A stretch of 64,000 nucleotides of DNA from contig NZ_JAMBNO010000013.1 of NCBI RefSeq assembly GCF_023715105.1, positions 99,519-163,518 of the forward strand. Reading direction: 5' to 3'. The notes under the pieces are model-generated. The model worked only from the letters and a program-made list of their open reading frames with translations. It had not been told where the DNA came from and searched no databases. The stretch's first letter is position 1. Each line of letters starts with the position of its first letter. The position numbers were made by a program, and so were the translations under genes. Positions 37,091 through 46,830 of the stretch are shown in pieces. The DNA is from Hydrogenophaga intermedia. Its GTDB lineage: Bacteria; Pseudomonadota; Gammaproteobacteria; Burkholderiales; Burkholderiaceae_C.

Positions 37091-40000
37091 TTCGTGGGTC
37101 CTTCGCCCTGAGTTTCGAGCCGGTGTTCCAGTGCCAGCAAGGTCTGTTGGATGCGCTCCCGATGCTCGCCGGGTTCCTGCCACATACCACGCTGCATGGA
37201 TTCAAGCAGGCGTTCGCCCATGCTGCGTAAGGCCTGGGGGTTGTGTTGTTCAAGAAAGGCGCGGTTGACAGGGTCGTACACGTAGGCATCGGCCACAAGA
37301 GCGTACTGGTGGTCCCCCACCAGGCCAGTGGTTGCGTCAAAGCCGAAAAGGGAGTCGACGGTGGCAGCCATCTCGGAGGCACCCTTGTAGCCGTGGCGTT
37401 GCACACCCGCGATCCACTTGGGGTTGACCACGCGGGCCCGCACCACCCGCGCTAGTTCGTCACTCAGGCTGCGGATGCGCGGCGATCCAGGTGTGCTGAA
37501 GTCGCCGTGGTACATGGACGCCGCCTTGCCGCTCAGGTGTTGTACCGCGGCAGCCATGCCGCCCTGGAACTGGTAAAAGTCACTTGAATCCAGGATGTCC
37601 TGTTCCTGGTTGTCCTGGTTCTGCAGCACCACATCGAAGCCGCCCACACGCCGCTCGAAGCTGGCGCGCGCCGCCGCACCGTGTTCGTCCTGGCCGTAAG
37701 CAAAGGCGCCCGCACGCAGGTAGGCCTGGGCGATGTCACCCGGCGCTTCCCAGCGCCCACTGTCGATGACGTCTTGCACGCCGGCGCCGTAGCCGCCCGG
37801 CCGCGGGCCGAAAACACGCCAGCTGGCCTGCCTCTGCGAGACCTCTTCGGACATCCCTTGGGCACACGCATCGGCCGCCTCGCGCTGCACGCGAGCACGC
37901 ACTGGATTCACGTCGTCGGGCTCGTCTTCTAGCGAGATGGCCGCCACCGCCTTAACCGCCGTGTCGAACAGGTCGATCAGATTCGGAAAAGCGTCGCGAA
38001 AGAAACCCGAGATGCGCAAGGTCACGTCCACCCGAGGGCGGTCACGTATCGCCATCGGGAGCACCTCGATGTCCACTACGCGCTGGCTGCCCGGCGCCCA
38101 CTTGGGCCGCACGCCCAGCAGTGCCATGGCCTGGGCGATGTCTTCGCCGCCAGTGCGCATGGTGCTGGTGCCCCAGACCGAAAGCCCGACCGACGCTGGA
38201 AACCCGCCGTGGTCCTGCAGATGGCGCTCGATCAGCCGCTCGGCCGCCATTACGCCCATGGCGTAGGCGGTGGGTGTAGGCACCGCGCGCGTATCGATTG
38301 CGTAGAAATTGCGGCCGGTGGGTAATACGTCCGGCCGTCCGCGCGATGGCGCGCCGCTCGGTCCGGGGGGGATAAAACGGCCTCGCAAGCCGCGCAGCAG
38401 CTGGGTCATTTCCTGCTCGCCGCAGGCGTCCAGCCGGGGGCCGAGCCGCTCCTGCAGCTCGTCCATCACCTGCGCGGTGAGCGGCCACTTGGCGCGGTCC
38501 AGAGGTTCGCTGCCGTCCACCAGACGGCTGGCCAATCGCTCCAGCCGATCACGGGTGTGGCCCGCATGGCGCCAGGCTTCGTTTCCTAAGGCTGCCAGTA
38601 CCGGTGGGCGCGACTGGGTCCAGTTCTGGTTCCAGTTGGGGTCGAGCGGGTCGAATCCGTCCAGCCGCAGGTCGGCTGACAAGGCTTGCAACAAGCTGGC
38701 TTGTCTCTGGCCTTTGCCGCGTGGAAACCGCGCCAAAGCAAGTAGGGTATCGGTCCGCAAACGCCCTTGAGGCGACAGACCGAACACGTGCAGACCGTCC
38801 CGGATCTGTGATTCCTTGATCTCGCACAGGTAGGCGTCCAGCCGTTCCAGCAGGCGCTGGCGTGCGGCTTCGTCGGCGGGCGCCTCAAAACCCAGGTCGG
38901 CGTGCAAGCCGTGGCGCAGCACTTCCTCCAGAATGGTCTGGCGCAACCGAGTGGCGCGGCGTGGGTCGAGCGACAGAGCCTCGTAGTACTCGTCCATCTG
39001 CCGCTCCAATACCTGCAGCGCCCCGTAGGTTTCGGCCCGCGTCAGCGGCGGCATCAGGTGGTCGATGATCACCGCCTGCGTACGCCGCTTGGCCTGGCTG
39101 CCTTCGCCCGGATCGTTGACGATAAAAGGGTACAGGTGGGGCAGCGGCCCGAAGATCGCATCTGGCCAGCAGCCCGCACCCAGCGCCACGCTCTTGCCCG
39201 GCAGCCACTCCAGGTTGCCGTGCGTACCCACATGTACCAGCGCATCGGCGCCCCAGACGCGGCGCAACCAGAAGTAAAACGCAAGGTAGTTGTGCGGGGG
39301 CACAAGGTCGGCATCGTGGTAGCTTGCGACCAGGTCCAGGTCGCGCCCGCGGGCCGGCTGCAGGCCCACGAAGACCTGGCCGACGCGTAGGCCCGGCACC
39401 ATGAAGCGGCCGCTGCGCAACAACGGGTCTTTCTCGGGTGGTCCCCACAGCGCGTTGACCTCGGCCTGCTGGTCAGGGGGCAGGGCTTCAAAGTCAGCCA
39501 GGTAGTCGGCCATGGAGAGGCTTTGCCCGACGGGGCGATGGTCGTTGGCGTCCACTTTGTGGGTTACGCCCTCGATCAGTCGCGCCATTAGGGCGTCGCC
39601 GTGTGCGGGCAGCTCGCCCGTGGCATAGCCTTGGGCCTGCAGCGCGCCTAGGATGCCCACCACCGAGGCCGGGGTGTCCAAGCCCACGGCATTCGCCAGG
39701 CGGGCGTCGTCGCTGGGGTAATTGGCCAGCACCAGGGCCAGGCGCTTATCGGCCGCCGGCTTGCGGCGCAGGACGCACCAGCGCCGGGCAAGCTCGGCGA
39801 CGAATGCAATCCGGTCGGCCTCTGGTTGGTAGCGCACTACATCCACCTGCGAGCGCTCGCAGCGCCAGGCCACGCCCTTGAAGCTGATGGCCCGGGTGCC
39901 GATGCGGCCGTCCACTTCGGGCAGCACGACCTGCATGGCCAGGTCGCGCGGCTGCAGGCCGTGCGGATCGGCCCGCCACTGCTCACGCGCGCAGCCGGCG

Positions 40001-40875
40001 GTGATGAGTTGCAGCACCGGCGCGTCGCCGGCGAGCAGTGGAGCGTCCACGCCGTCGGCGCCATCGTCGCCCATGGCACCGACTGCAAAGCTGGTGGCGT
40101 TGAGCACGACATCGACAGAGTGCTCGGCAGCCAGGGCATGCACGGCCGCCAGTGACGAGGGCGACTTCAGCGAGTCCAGCGCCAGGGCCAGCGGGTTGAC
40201 GCCCTCGCTGTGCAAGGCCATCATCAGGGCGTCGAACACCGCTGTATTGCCCGTCTGCGCATGGGCCCGGTAAAACAGCACGAGGGCCACCGGTGCACCG
40301 TCCAGCCAGGCCAGTGGCAGGGCTGGAAGGTAGCGTGCGACGGGCGGCAAGGGCTGTGGCAGCGCGGGCAAAGACCCCCGCCCCAGCGCGCGGTACGCGA
40401 TCAAGTCAAAAAAGGCGCGGGCATTGTCGCGACCGCCCTCGCGCAGGCATTGCCACATAAAACGGCTGTCCTCCACTGCTGCTGTGCTGCGCAACAGCAA
40501 CTGTGGGTCCTCCAACTGCTCGCCCGAAAACATGGCCAGCCACTGGTCGTGCTGGCGAGCCAGCGTCGTCGCCTGTTCCACCACATAGGCCCAGTCCGCT
40601 GGTGCGCCCAGGTGGTCGATCACCACGATACGGGCGTGGCGCAGCACGTCGTCAACGTACATGTCGGTCGATGCGGGCTGCCGCAACCACATCAGATTGG
40701 CCAGGCGCACGGTCGGGAAATCGGGCGGCAGCGCCGCCACCGCTTCTGCCAGCAGGGACAACGTGGTGTCGGCCACCGTGAGGACCACGATGTCGGCAGG
40801 CGTTTGCGCGACGCGCACCACGCCCAGGCCAGCGTCTTCCACGTGGCCGCCGGGTCGGGTAGACAAAAGATGCAT
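37087..40875 (-). CDS. cobN: Cobaltochelatase large subunit CobN
   Basis: CobN binds hydrogenobyrinic acid a,c-diamide and inserts Co2+. The 1262-residue protein is the full family length, with the signature GNLEWLPGKSVALG and MPPLTRAETYGALQVLERQMDEYYEALSLDP-type region in the middle and YHGDFSTPGSPRIRSLSDELARVVRARVVNPKWI near the C-terminus. It lies between cbtA and the ChlI-like gene, coupled to the latter. CobS and CobT are absent; ChlI/ChlD-like proteins take their place. Confidence 0.95.
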   Translation of the reverse strand: MHLLSTRPGGHVEDAGLGVVRVAQTPADIVVLTVADTTLSLLAEAVAALPPDFPTVRLANLMWLRQPASTDMYVDDVLRHARIVVIDHLGAPADWAYVVEQATTLARQHDQWLAMFSGEQLEDPQLLLRSTAAVEDSRFMWQCLREGGRDNARAFFDLIAYRALGRGSLPALPQPLPPVARYLPALPLAWLDGAPVALVLFYRAHAQTGNTAVFDALMMALHSEGVNPLALALDSLKSPSSLAAVHALAAEHSVDVVLNATSFAVGAMGDDGADGVDAPLLAGDAPVLQLITAGCAREQWRADPHGLQPRDLAMQVVLPEVDGRIGTRAISFKGVAWRCERSQVDVVRYQPEADRIAFVAELARRWCVLRRKPAADKRLALVLANYPSDDARLANAVGLDTPASVVGILGALQAQGYATGELPAHGDALMARLIEGVTHKVDANDHRPVGQSLSMADYLADFEALPPDQQAEVNALWGPPEKDPLLRSGRFMVPGLRVGQVFVGLQPARGRDLDLVASYHDADLVPPHNYLAFYFWLRRVWGADALVHVGTHGNLEWLPGKSVALGAGCWPDAIFGPLPHLYPFIVNDPGEGSQAKRRTQAVIIDHLMPPLTRAETYGALQVLERQMDEYYEALSLDPRRATRLRQTILEEVLRHGLHADLGFEAPADEAARQRLLERLDAYLCEIKESQIRDGLHVFGLSPQGRLRTDTLLALARFPRGKGQRQASLLQALSADLRLDGFDPLDPNWNQNWTQSRPPVLAALGNEAWRHAGHTRDRLERLASRLVDGSEPLDRAKWPLTAQVMDELQERLGPRLDACGEQEMTQLLRGLRGRFIPPGPSGAPSRGRPDVLPTGRNFYAIDTRAVPTPTAYAMGVMAAERLIERHLQDHGGFPASVGLSVWGTSTMRTGGEDIAQAMALLGVRPKWAPGSQRVVDIEVLPMAIRDRPRVDVTLRISGFFRDAFPNLIDLFDTAVKAVAAISLEDEPDDVNPVRARVQREAADACAQGMSEEVSQRQASWRVFGPRPGGYGAGVQDVIDSGRWEAPGDIAQAYLRAGAFAYGQDEHGAAARASFERRVGGFDVVLQNQDNQEQDILDSSDFYQFQGGMAAAVQHLSGKAASMYHGDFSTPGSPRIRSLSDELARVVRARVVNPKWIAGVQRHGYKGASEMAATVDSLFGFDATTGLVGDHQYALVADAYVYDPVNRAFLEQHNPQALRSMGERLLESMQRGMWQEPGEHRERIQQTLLALEHRLETQGEGPTK

Positions 40876-40897
40876 GTTGGACCTTGGGGACGTGGCG

Positions 40898-41737
40898 TCA
40901 ATCCACCGGGTTCATGGCGCCCGGGGCGGCAGTGTTCGTGCCGGACAATGCGGCGCGAACGCCGGGCGCCACCCAGCGCTGGAACGCCAGGCCTCCCACC
41001 AGCCCCATGCAAAGCCAGAACGACAGCGCAACCCAAGTGGTCGCCAGGATGAACTGGTGACCCAACTGCTCCAGTGAGGCATGAGCTTCAGGGCCAAAGC
41101 CCGCGAGTGCATCTCCTCGCGGCTTGGGCGCTCCCACCAAGAACGGCAGCACGAGCAAAGCCGCCACCGCCAGCCAGCGCCAGGGACTGCGCACAAATGC
41201 AGCGATGGCGCAGGCACCCGCTGCGCACCCCACCGCCAGCGTCCACCATATCTGTCGGGCCTGCAGCGGGGCCGCCTGCATGCCGGGAACCTCGGCGTGC
41301 AGCCCCAGGGTGGGCCACAGGTGAAAGCTCAGCCAGCCGGCCGCCGCCACCAGACCAGCGACACGCAACGAAGCGCTCGCCGTCAGGCAGGACGTGTCCT
41401 GCCGAGAAAACCAGAAGCCCATCGCTGCAAACACCAGTAATGCCATGCTAAAGGCATGCAGGATGTTGGCGACCCACGTCCAGCCAGTGCGCTCTACGCC
41501 GTTCTCGGGCGCCCATTCCTCGGCAGCACCATGGTCGTGCGCCGGGCCGGCTTGGCCCTCGCCATGCGCGTGATCGGTGAGCGCTGCGCCTGGTGGGGAT
41601 ACCTCTGCCTTTTGGTCCTCGTACACCTCGGCCGCCAAGATCAGCGGAGCGGCCTGCCAGCGCTGCACACCGGTTTGGAGACTGCCCACCACCACAGCGG
41701 TAGTGAGCGCTGCCCAGATCAGCTTTTGAAAAAGCAT
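40898..41737 (-). CDS. cbtA: CbtA cobalt transporter subunit
   Basis: A 279-residue membrane protein with about six hydrophobic segments; residue stretch 52-75 is rich in His, Asp and Glu (DHAHGEG, AHDHGAAEE), suited to bind cobalt outside the membrane. CbtA works with CbtB as a predicted cobalt importer under B12 riboswitch control. It lies between cobN and cbtB. Confidence 0.88.
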   Translation of the reverse strand: MLFQKLIWAALTTAVVVGSLQTGVQRWQAAPLILAAEVYEDQKAEVSPPGAALTDHAHGEGQAGPAHDHGAAEEWAPENGVERTGWTWVANILHAFSMALLVFAAMGFWFSRQDTSCLTASASLRVAGLVAAAGWLSFHLWPTLGLHAEVPGMQAAPLQARQIWWTLAVGCAAGACAIAAFVRSPWRWLAVAALLVLPFLVGAPKPRGDALAGFGPEAHASLEQLGHQFILATTWVALSFWLCMGLVGGLAFQRWVAPGVRAALSGTNTAAPGAMNPVD

Positions 41738-41761
41738 GTTGCTCTCCTTGGTGCCAACAAT

Positions 41762-41953
41762 TCAGTGGCAGGGCTTAACAGTAATGTGTCGGACATCGTG
41801 TGCGGCGTTGTGGGCCAGCGGGCTCTCAGCGAAACCCACGCCATACATAACCACCAAGCCGAGTGCCGCCGCTGCCAGCAAGGGGCGCAACACAGTCCGG
41901 GCCGAGTCGTGGGTATAGGAGGGTCTGTGGGTCACGGAGGTCGAGTCGGGCAT
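41762..41953 (-). CDS. cbtB: CbtB cobalt transporter subunit
   Basis: A 63-residue protein with one membrane helix (residues about 24-43) and the C-terminal metal motif of CbtB, with five His and one Cys (AHNAAHDVRH, PCH). The ATG at 41953 follows 50 bases after the cobW stop; it precedes cbtA by 24 bases. Confidence 0.88.
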   Translation of the reverse strand: MPDSTSVTHRPSYTHDSARTVLRPLLAAAALGLVVMYGVGFAESPLAHNAAHDVRHITVKPCH

Positions 41954-42003
41954 AAAAAGTCCTTTCAAGGGTGGAGTGGAGGGAAAAACGCACGGGATAA
42001 GTG

Positions 42004-43053
42004 CTAGCGGGTCAATTCGGCCTGGAGCTCAGAAAGCAGGCCGGCGGCGTCCAGGTGGTCGCCGATCAGGACCAGGCGGGTGGCACGCGGCTCGTCGGCG
42101 CGCCAGGCGCGGTCGAAATAGCTGTCAAAGCGCTGGCCCACTCCCTGCACCACCAGGCGCATGGCCGCACCGGGCAGCGCCACGAAGCCCTTGACGCGGT
42201 AGATTTCATGACGCTGCACCAATACCATCAGCGCCGCGAGCAGCCTGTCACGGTCGGTCACGGTCAGCGCCACCGACACGGAGTCGAAAGCGTCGTGGTC
42301 ATGGTCTTCTTCGTCGTCGTGGTGGGTCTTGCGCTCGTCAATGACATCTTCCACCGCACGCTGCAGACCCAGCAGCACGTCCAGCGGCACATCGCCATGC
42401 GATGCGCGCACCAGCTTCACGCCGGCCGGTGCTTCGGCGCGGACGGTGGCTTCGACGGCCTCGAGCGCCACCGCGTCCATCCCGTCGACCTTGTGCACGA
42501 TGACCAGATCGGCCGTGGCCAGCTGGTCTTCAAACAGCTCGTGCAGCGGCGAGTCGTGGTCGAGGTTCTCATCAGCACGGCGCTGGGCATCCACAGCCAC
42601 CGGGTCGTCCGCGAAATCACCGGCGGCCACAGCGGGCGCGTCCACCACGGTGATGACTGCGTCCACGGTGAAGGCGTTGCGCAGCGCAGGCCACTGGAAC
42701 GCCTGCACCAGCGGCTTGGGCAGTGCCAGGCCCGAGGTCTCGATCACGAGGTAGTCGATTTGGTCGCGACGGGCCGCGAGCAGCTCCATCACGGGTGCGA
42801 ATTCTTCCTGCACCGTGCAGCACAGGCAGCCGTTGGCCAGTTCGAACAACTGGCCGTTCTCTTCGCCGCTCTCATCGCAGCCGATGCCGCAGCCCCGCAG
42901 CAACTCGCCGTCGATCCCAAGCTCGCCGAACTCATTGACGATGACCGCGATGCGGAGACCCTGCGCGTTGGTGAGCAGCTTGCGCAATAGTGTGGTTTTG
43001 CCACTGCCCAGAAAACCGGTGACGATGGTGGCGGGGATTTTCTGGAGATTCAT
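42004..43053 (-). CDS. cobW: CobW GTPase, metal chaperone
   Basis: A 349-residue G3E GTPase. Walker A is GFLGSGKTT near residue 14, the metal-binding motif is NGCLCCTV near 73, the Walker B-like ETSG and the NKxD-like HKVD follow, and a His/Asp-rich stretch (THHDDEEDHDHD) occurs near 245. CobW is thought to deliver Co2+ for the aerobic pathway. The gene stands 68 bases after cobO. Confidence 0.92.
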   Translation of the reverse strand: MNLQKIPATIVTGFLGSGKTTLLRKLLTNAQGLRIAVIVNEFGELGIDGELLRGCGIGCDESGEENGQLFELANGCLCCTVQEEFAPVMELLAARRDQIDYLVIETSGLALPKPLVQAFQWPALRNAFTVDAVITVVDAPAVAAGDFADDPVAVDAQRRADENLDHDSPLHELFEDQLATADLVIVHKVDGMDAVALEAVEATVRAEAPAGVKLVRASHGDVPLDVLLGLQRAVEDVIDERKTHHDDEEDHDHDAFDSVSVALTVTDRDRLLAALMVLVQRHEIYRVKGFVALPGAAMRLVVQGVGQRFDSYFDRAWRADEPRATRLVLIGDHLDAAGLLSELQAELTR

Positions 43054-43121
43054 GAGGGGCCTGTTGATGAAATGGATGAAAGATCAAAGCAAAGAGCGGG
43101 TGTGCGGAAATGACGACGCCA

Positions 43122-43691
43122 TCAGTCCTCGATGCCGCGTTGCGCAGGCACACCGGCATTGAAATGGTGTTTGATGAGTGTCATCTCCGTCACCATGTCG
43201 GCCAGCTCGATCAGCTCGGCTGGCGCGTTGCGCCCAGTCAGCACCACCGTCACCGACGGGGGCCGTTCGCGCAGACAGGTCAGTACCGTCTCCAGTGCGA
43301 TCCAGCCATATCGCAGCGGATACATGATTTCGTCGAGCACCACCATGAAGTGCTCTCCGGTCCGCACGGTTGCCTCGGCCTTGGCCCAGCCGGCCTGCGC
43401 CAGTTCTGCAGAATGATCGAGGTCGCGGCTTTTCCAGCTGAAGCCATCGCCCAGCCCCTCGATGGGGATGCCCAGGGACTCAAACAGGCGGTGCTCGCCG
43501 AAACGGGCCGTTGGCACCTTCATGAACTGGTAAACCTTGACTTTTTTGCCCCGGCCGTGCGCGCGCAGCGCCAGCCCGAACGCGGCCGTGCTCTTGCCCT
43601 TGCCCTTGCCGGTGTGGACCATCACCAGCCCGCGGCGCTCGCCCTGGGGCTTGGGGGTGTCACGGTTGATAGGCGGTGTTTCAATTTGCAT
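43122..43691 (-). CDS. cobO: Cob(I)yrinic acid a,c-diamide adenosyltransferase CobO
   Basis: CobO transfers adenosyl from ATP to reduced cobalt. The 189-residue protein has the P-loop GKGKGKST at 28-35, GDGFSWKS near 82-88, and the acidic pair D120-E121 (VVLDEIMYPL). Its start lies inside the end of cobF (11-base overlap). A second, altered copy is on the + strand at about 54.4 kb. Confidence 0.94.
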   Translation of the reverse strand: MQIETPPINRDTPKPQGERRGLVMVHTGKGKGKSTAAFGLALRAHGRGKKVKVYQFMKVPTARFGEHRLFESLGIPIEGLGDGFSWKSRDLDHSAELAQAGWAKAEATVRTGEHFMVVLDEIMYPLRYGWIALETVLTCLRERPPSVTVVLTGRNAPAELIELADMVTEMTLIKHHFNAGVPAQRGIED

Positions 43692-44463
43692 GATGGGTGT
43701 GGGCCGGGCCCGTTCGCTTGAGCAGATAGGTGTCCATGATCCAGCCGTGTTGTGCCCGCGCCCGCTCACGCTCGCGCACGATCACCGACCCCATTTCAGC
43801 CAGGCTGCCACTGATGCACAACTGGTTGGCCATGCCCAGGTAGGCGCCCCACCAGATGTGCAGACCCGCCGGCGCCAGGGTCTGGAAGGCGCACTGACCG
43901 TCCAGCATCACCGCCACGGTATTGGCACTCGCTGGCCAGCCAAGCTCGCGCAGCTGCCGCCCGGTGGTGATCAGCACGGGCGCGTTGATGTCGTTGAGTG
44001 CGATGGCGTGCGCCGCCGTGAGGGCCTGCAGCGCCGTGATGCCCGGCACCACATGGATGGTCAGCTCGGTCCGCAGAGCCAGCCGCTGGGCAATGCGCAG
44101 GCTGCTGTCGTACAGCGAAGGGTCGCCCCAGACCAGCAGCGCCACCCGCCCGCCATCGGGCAGGTGCCGGCCGATGGTGTCTAGCCAGGCGGCGGCGATG
44201 GCGTCGTGCCAGCGGTCGACCGCTCCCAGGTAGTCGGTGTCGGCACCTTCGCGCACCGGCATGTCGAAGGTCGCGATCACGGCGCCGTCGTGGGTGATCA
44301 GTTCCCGGCACAGGCTCAGGCGCAGGGCCGCCAGTTCGGCCTTGTCCTCGCCCTTATGCGGTATCAGGACCAGCTGGGCTTTGTTGAGGGCCGCAGCACC
44401 CTGGCGGGTGATGTGGTCCGGATGGCCCGTGCCCATGCCGATCAGGCTCAGCTCGAGTTTCAT
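43681..44463 (-). CDS. cobF: Precorrin-6A synthase (deacetylating) CobF
   Basis: CobF methylates C1 of precorrin-5 and releases acetate, a step of the oxygen-dependent pathway only. The 260-residue SAM methyltransferase starts with [15 protein letters not shown], has [14 protein letters not shown] and VVPGITALQ, typical of the tetrapyrrole methylase fold. Overlaps cobM upstream by ATGA and cobO downstream by 11 bases. Confidence 0.94.
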   Translation of the reverse strand: MKLELSLIGMGTGHPDHITRQGAAALNKAQLVLIPHKGEDKAELAALRLSLCRELITHDGAVIATFDMPVREGADTDYLGAVDRWHDAIAAAWLDTIGRHLPDGGRVALLVWGDPSLYDSSLRIAQRLALRTELTIHVVPGITALQALTAAHAIALNDINAPVLITTGRQLRELGWPASANTVAVMLDGQCAFQTLAPAGLHIWWGAYLGMANQLCISGSLAEMGSVIVRERERARAQHGWIMDTYLLKRTGPAHTHHAN

Positions 44464-45245
44464 TCGGCACCTTCGAGGAAACGCTTATCAGCGCCTATCG
44501 GGCGGTAGCGGCGGTCGTAGTCGGCCGCGTACAGGCGGCTGTGGCCGAAGTCCTGCGCGCCCAGGTTGTGCCCGACCACGATGAGCGCGGTTCGGTCGAT
44601 GCCTTCGCCCATGGCCGCCTCGATGGTCGAGAGGCTGGCCCGTACCACCCGTTCGTCAGGCCAGCTGGCGCGCCAGACCACGGCCACTGGGCAGTCGGCG
44701 CCATAGTGGGGCAACAGCGTCAGCACTACGTCGGACAGCACATGGATCGACAGGTGGATGGCGAGCGTGGCCCCGGTGATCGCAAAGTGGGCGAGGGCTT
44801 CGCCCTCGGGCATGGGCGAGGCGCGGCCGCTGGTGCGGGTGAGCACCACCGACTGGCTCATGCCCGGCAAGGTGAGCTCGCAGCCCAGCGTGGCAGCCGC
44901 CGCCGCGAACGAGGGCACACCTGGCGTGACGGTATACGAGATGCCCGCCTCACGCAGGGCGCGCAACTGCTCGCCCATGGCAGACCACACCGACAGGTCG
45001 CCAGAATGCAGGCGTGCCACGTCCAGCCCCTGCTCATGCGCACTACGCAACTCGGCGACGATCTGCTCCAGTGACAGGGGCGCGGTGTTGACGATGTGCG
45101 CGCCGGGCGGACAGTGCGCCAGCACCCCCTCAGGCACCAGCGAGCCGGCGTACAGGCAAACGGGACTGGCGGCAATCAAGTCGCGCCCCCGCAGGGTGAG
45201 AAGGTCGGGGGCACCGGGTCCAGCGCCTATGAAGTGAACGGTCAT
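44460..45245 (-). CDS. cobM: Precorrin-4 C11-methyltransferase CobM
   Basis: CobM methylates C11 of precorrin-4. The 261-residue protein shows [18 protein letters not shown] at the N-terminus, the [15 protein letters not shown] loop, and [15 protein letters not shown]. Coupled to cobE upstream and cobF downstream by 4-base overlaps. Confidence 0.94.
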   Translation of the reverse strand: MTVHFIGAGPGAPDLLTLRGRDLIAASPVCLYAGSLVPEGVLAHCPPGAHIVNTAPLSLEQIVAELRSAHEQGLDVARLHSGDLSVWSAMGEQLRALREAGISYTVTPGVPSFAAAAATLGCELTLPGMSQSVVLTRTSGRASPMPEGEALAHFAITGATLAIHLSIHVLSDVVLTLLPHYGADCPVAVVWRASWPDERVVRASLSTIEAAMGEGIDRTALIVVGHNLGAQDFGHSRLYAADYDRRYRPIGADKRFLEGAE

Positions 45246-45646
45246 GGTGCAGTGTGATCAGGCTTGTAAAGGGCGATGGCTGCGGTGGCGGTGCCGTCGG
45301 CACTGATGTGGCGGCGCGATGCGAGCACCGCGCCCTGGCCCGCAGCCGCCAGGGCGGCAGACTCGGCGAGGCTCTGGAACCCGTAACGTGCGGGTGCGTG
45401 TGGGCTGGGCTGCGTGCTTTGGGCGCGCACATAGGCCAGCGGCACGGATGCAACCGGTAAACCCAGCTCGGCCGCGAGCTGGGCCAGGGCGGGGTGGTCG
45501 CATTTGTCCTGTGCTGTGGCCAGCGCCTGCAGCAACATTGGGACGTGTTGATCGTGTTGTGCCGACTGCACGGCCTGCTCCAGCACCTGGCGCAGCGCAT
45601 GGCAGGAGGTGTGATGGCGAAAGCCCAGGCCGGCGACAACTCTCAT
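45242..45646 (-). CDS. cobE: CobE / CbiG C-terminal-domain protein
   Basis: A 134-residue protein matching the small CobE/CbiG_C fold: [14 protein letters not shown] at the start, then a helix, [17 protein letters not shown] and the [12 protein letters not shown] region. CobE is needed for efficient aerobic synthesis in Pseudomonas but its reaction is not firmly known. The ATG overlaps the cobL stop (TGATG). Confidence 0.85.
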   Translation of the reverse strand: MRVVAGLGFRHHTSCHALRQVLEQAVQSAQHDQHVPMLLQALATAQDKCDHPALAQLAAELGLPVASVPLAYVRAQSTQPSPHAPARYGFQSLAESAALAAAGQGAVLASRRHISADGTATAAIALYKPDHTAP

Positions 45647-46830
45647 CACAGCCGCACGCTCCACTGAACCACCGGACGTGACGGTTGCCAGCTGAGCATG
45701 CGCCCCAGTGGCTGCGCCTGTGCAATGGCCACCTGCAGCAGCTCGCCGCCGTGCCGGACGAGCAACTCTTGCAGCAATGACTCGGTTTGCAGGGTGACGC
45801 TGTTGACCACCAAGCGCACACCCCGGCCTGCCGAGGTTGCGATGGCGTCGAAGATGGCGCGGTCGAAACCGCCCCCAACGAAGACGGCATCGGGCCGAGG
45901 CAGCGCGGACAGGCACTCCAGGGAGTTACCGGTTTGCACATGCAGCCGGTTTGACAGCCCGAACTGTTCTGCGTTGTACCGGATATTGGCCGCGCGCTCC
46001 GCCTGCTGTTCGACAGCGTGCGCGCAGCCTCCAGCCAGGCACCATTCCACCGAGATCGAGCCGGATCCCGCGCCCAGGTCCCACAGGCATTCGCCTGGGC
46101 GCGGCGCCAGGGCGCGAAGCGTCAGAGCTCGGATTGTGGATTTCGTGATCTGCCCGTCGTGGACGAACAGTTCATCGGGCAGGCCGCTGGAGGCGGGCAG
46201 GCCCGGCGGGCCTTGGTGCAGATCCATGGCCAGCGCCAGCGGCGCCTGCAATTCGGGCAGGTTCGCCGCCGCCAGGCGGAACGCACGGACGCGCTCAAGC
46301 GGGCCGCCCAGGCGCTCCAGCGCCCATCCGCTCGCTTCGCCAAAACCTTGGGCGCTGGCCAGCGCGACCAGCGCGCGCAGGGCCTCCGCGTCGCGCACCA
46401 GGCAGACCAGGCGTTGACCACGGCGCAGCCAGGGCCGTACCGTGCTCAAAGGCGCGGCGTGAAGACCCAGGCACTGCACGTTCTCCAGTCGCCAGCCGAG
46501 TTTGGCAGCGGCGCGCGAGAACGTGGAGGGCGCGGGATAGGCGATCCATTCACCGGTTTGCAGGTACTGGCAGACGCTGCCACCGGCTCCGAACCAGAAC
46601 GGGTCTCCCGAGGCGAGCAAGGTCACCGGCTGACCGCGCAGGGCCAGCAGGGGCTGAAGGTCGAACGGCACATCCCAGGCTGTACCGCGGTCGTTCACTT
46701 GCGCCAGCGCCAGGTGGCGTGGCGCGCCGAAAACGTGGTGGGCGCTGGCTAGTGCGGCGCGGCTAATATCGCTCAGTCCTGCCAGCCCGTCCTCCCCCAA
46801 GCCAATGATCGACAGCCACGGTTCAGCCAT
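45646..46830 (-). CDS. cobL: Precorrin-6Y C5,15-methyltransferase (decarboxylating) CobL
   Basis: CobL methylates C5 and C15 and decarboxylates precorrin-6B. The 394-residue protein is a fusion: an N-terminal CbiE methylase domain (LSIIGLGEDGLAGL, ASGDPFWFG) and a C-terminal CbiT domain with Rossmann motif LWDLGAGSGSISVEW. Its start codon shares the tetranucleotide CATG with the divergent cobK start. Confidence 0.94.
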   Translation of the reverse strand: MAEPWLSIIGLGEDGLAGLSDISRAALASAHHVFGAPRHLALAQVNDRGTAWDVPFDLQPLLALRGQPVTLLASGDPFWFGAGGSVCQYLQTGEWIAYPAPSTFSRAAAKLGWRLENVQCLGLHAAPLSTVRPWLRRGQRLVCLVRDAEALRALVALASAQGFGEASGWALERLGGPLERVRAFRLAAANLPELQAPLALAMDLHQGPPGLPASSGLPDELFVHDGQITKSTIRALTLRALAPRPGECLWDLGAGSGSISVEWCLAGGCAHAVEQQAERAANIRYNAEQFGLSNRLHVQTGNSLECLSALPRPDAVFVGGGFDRAIFDAIATSAGRGVRLVVNSVTLQTESLLQELLVRHGGELLQVAIAQAQPLGRMLSWQPSRPVVQWSVRL

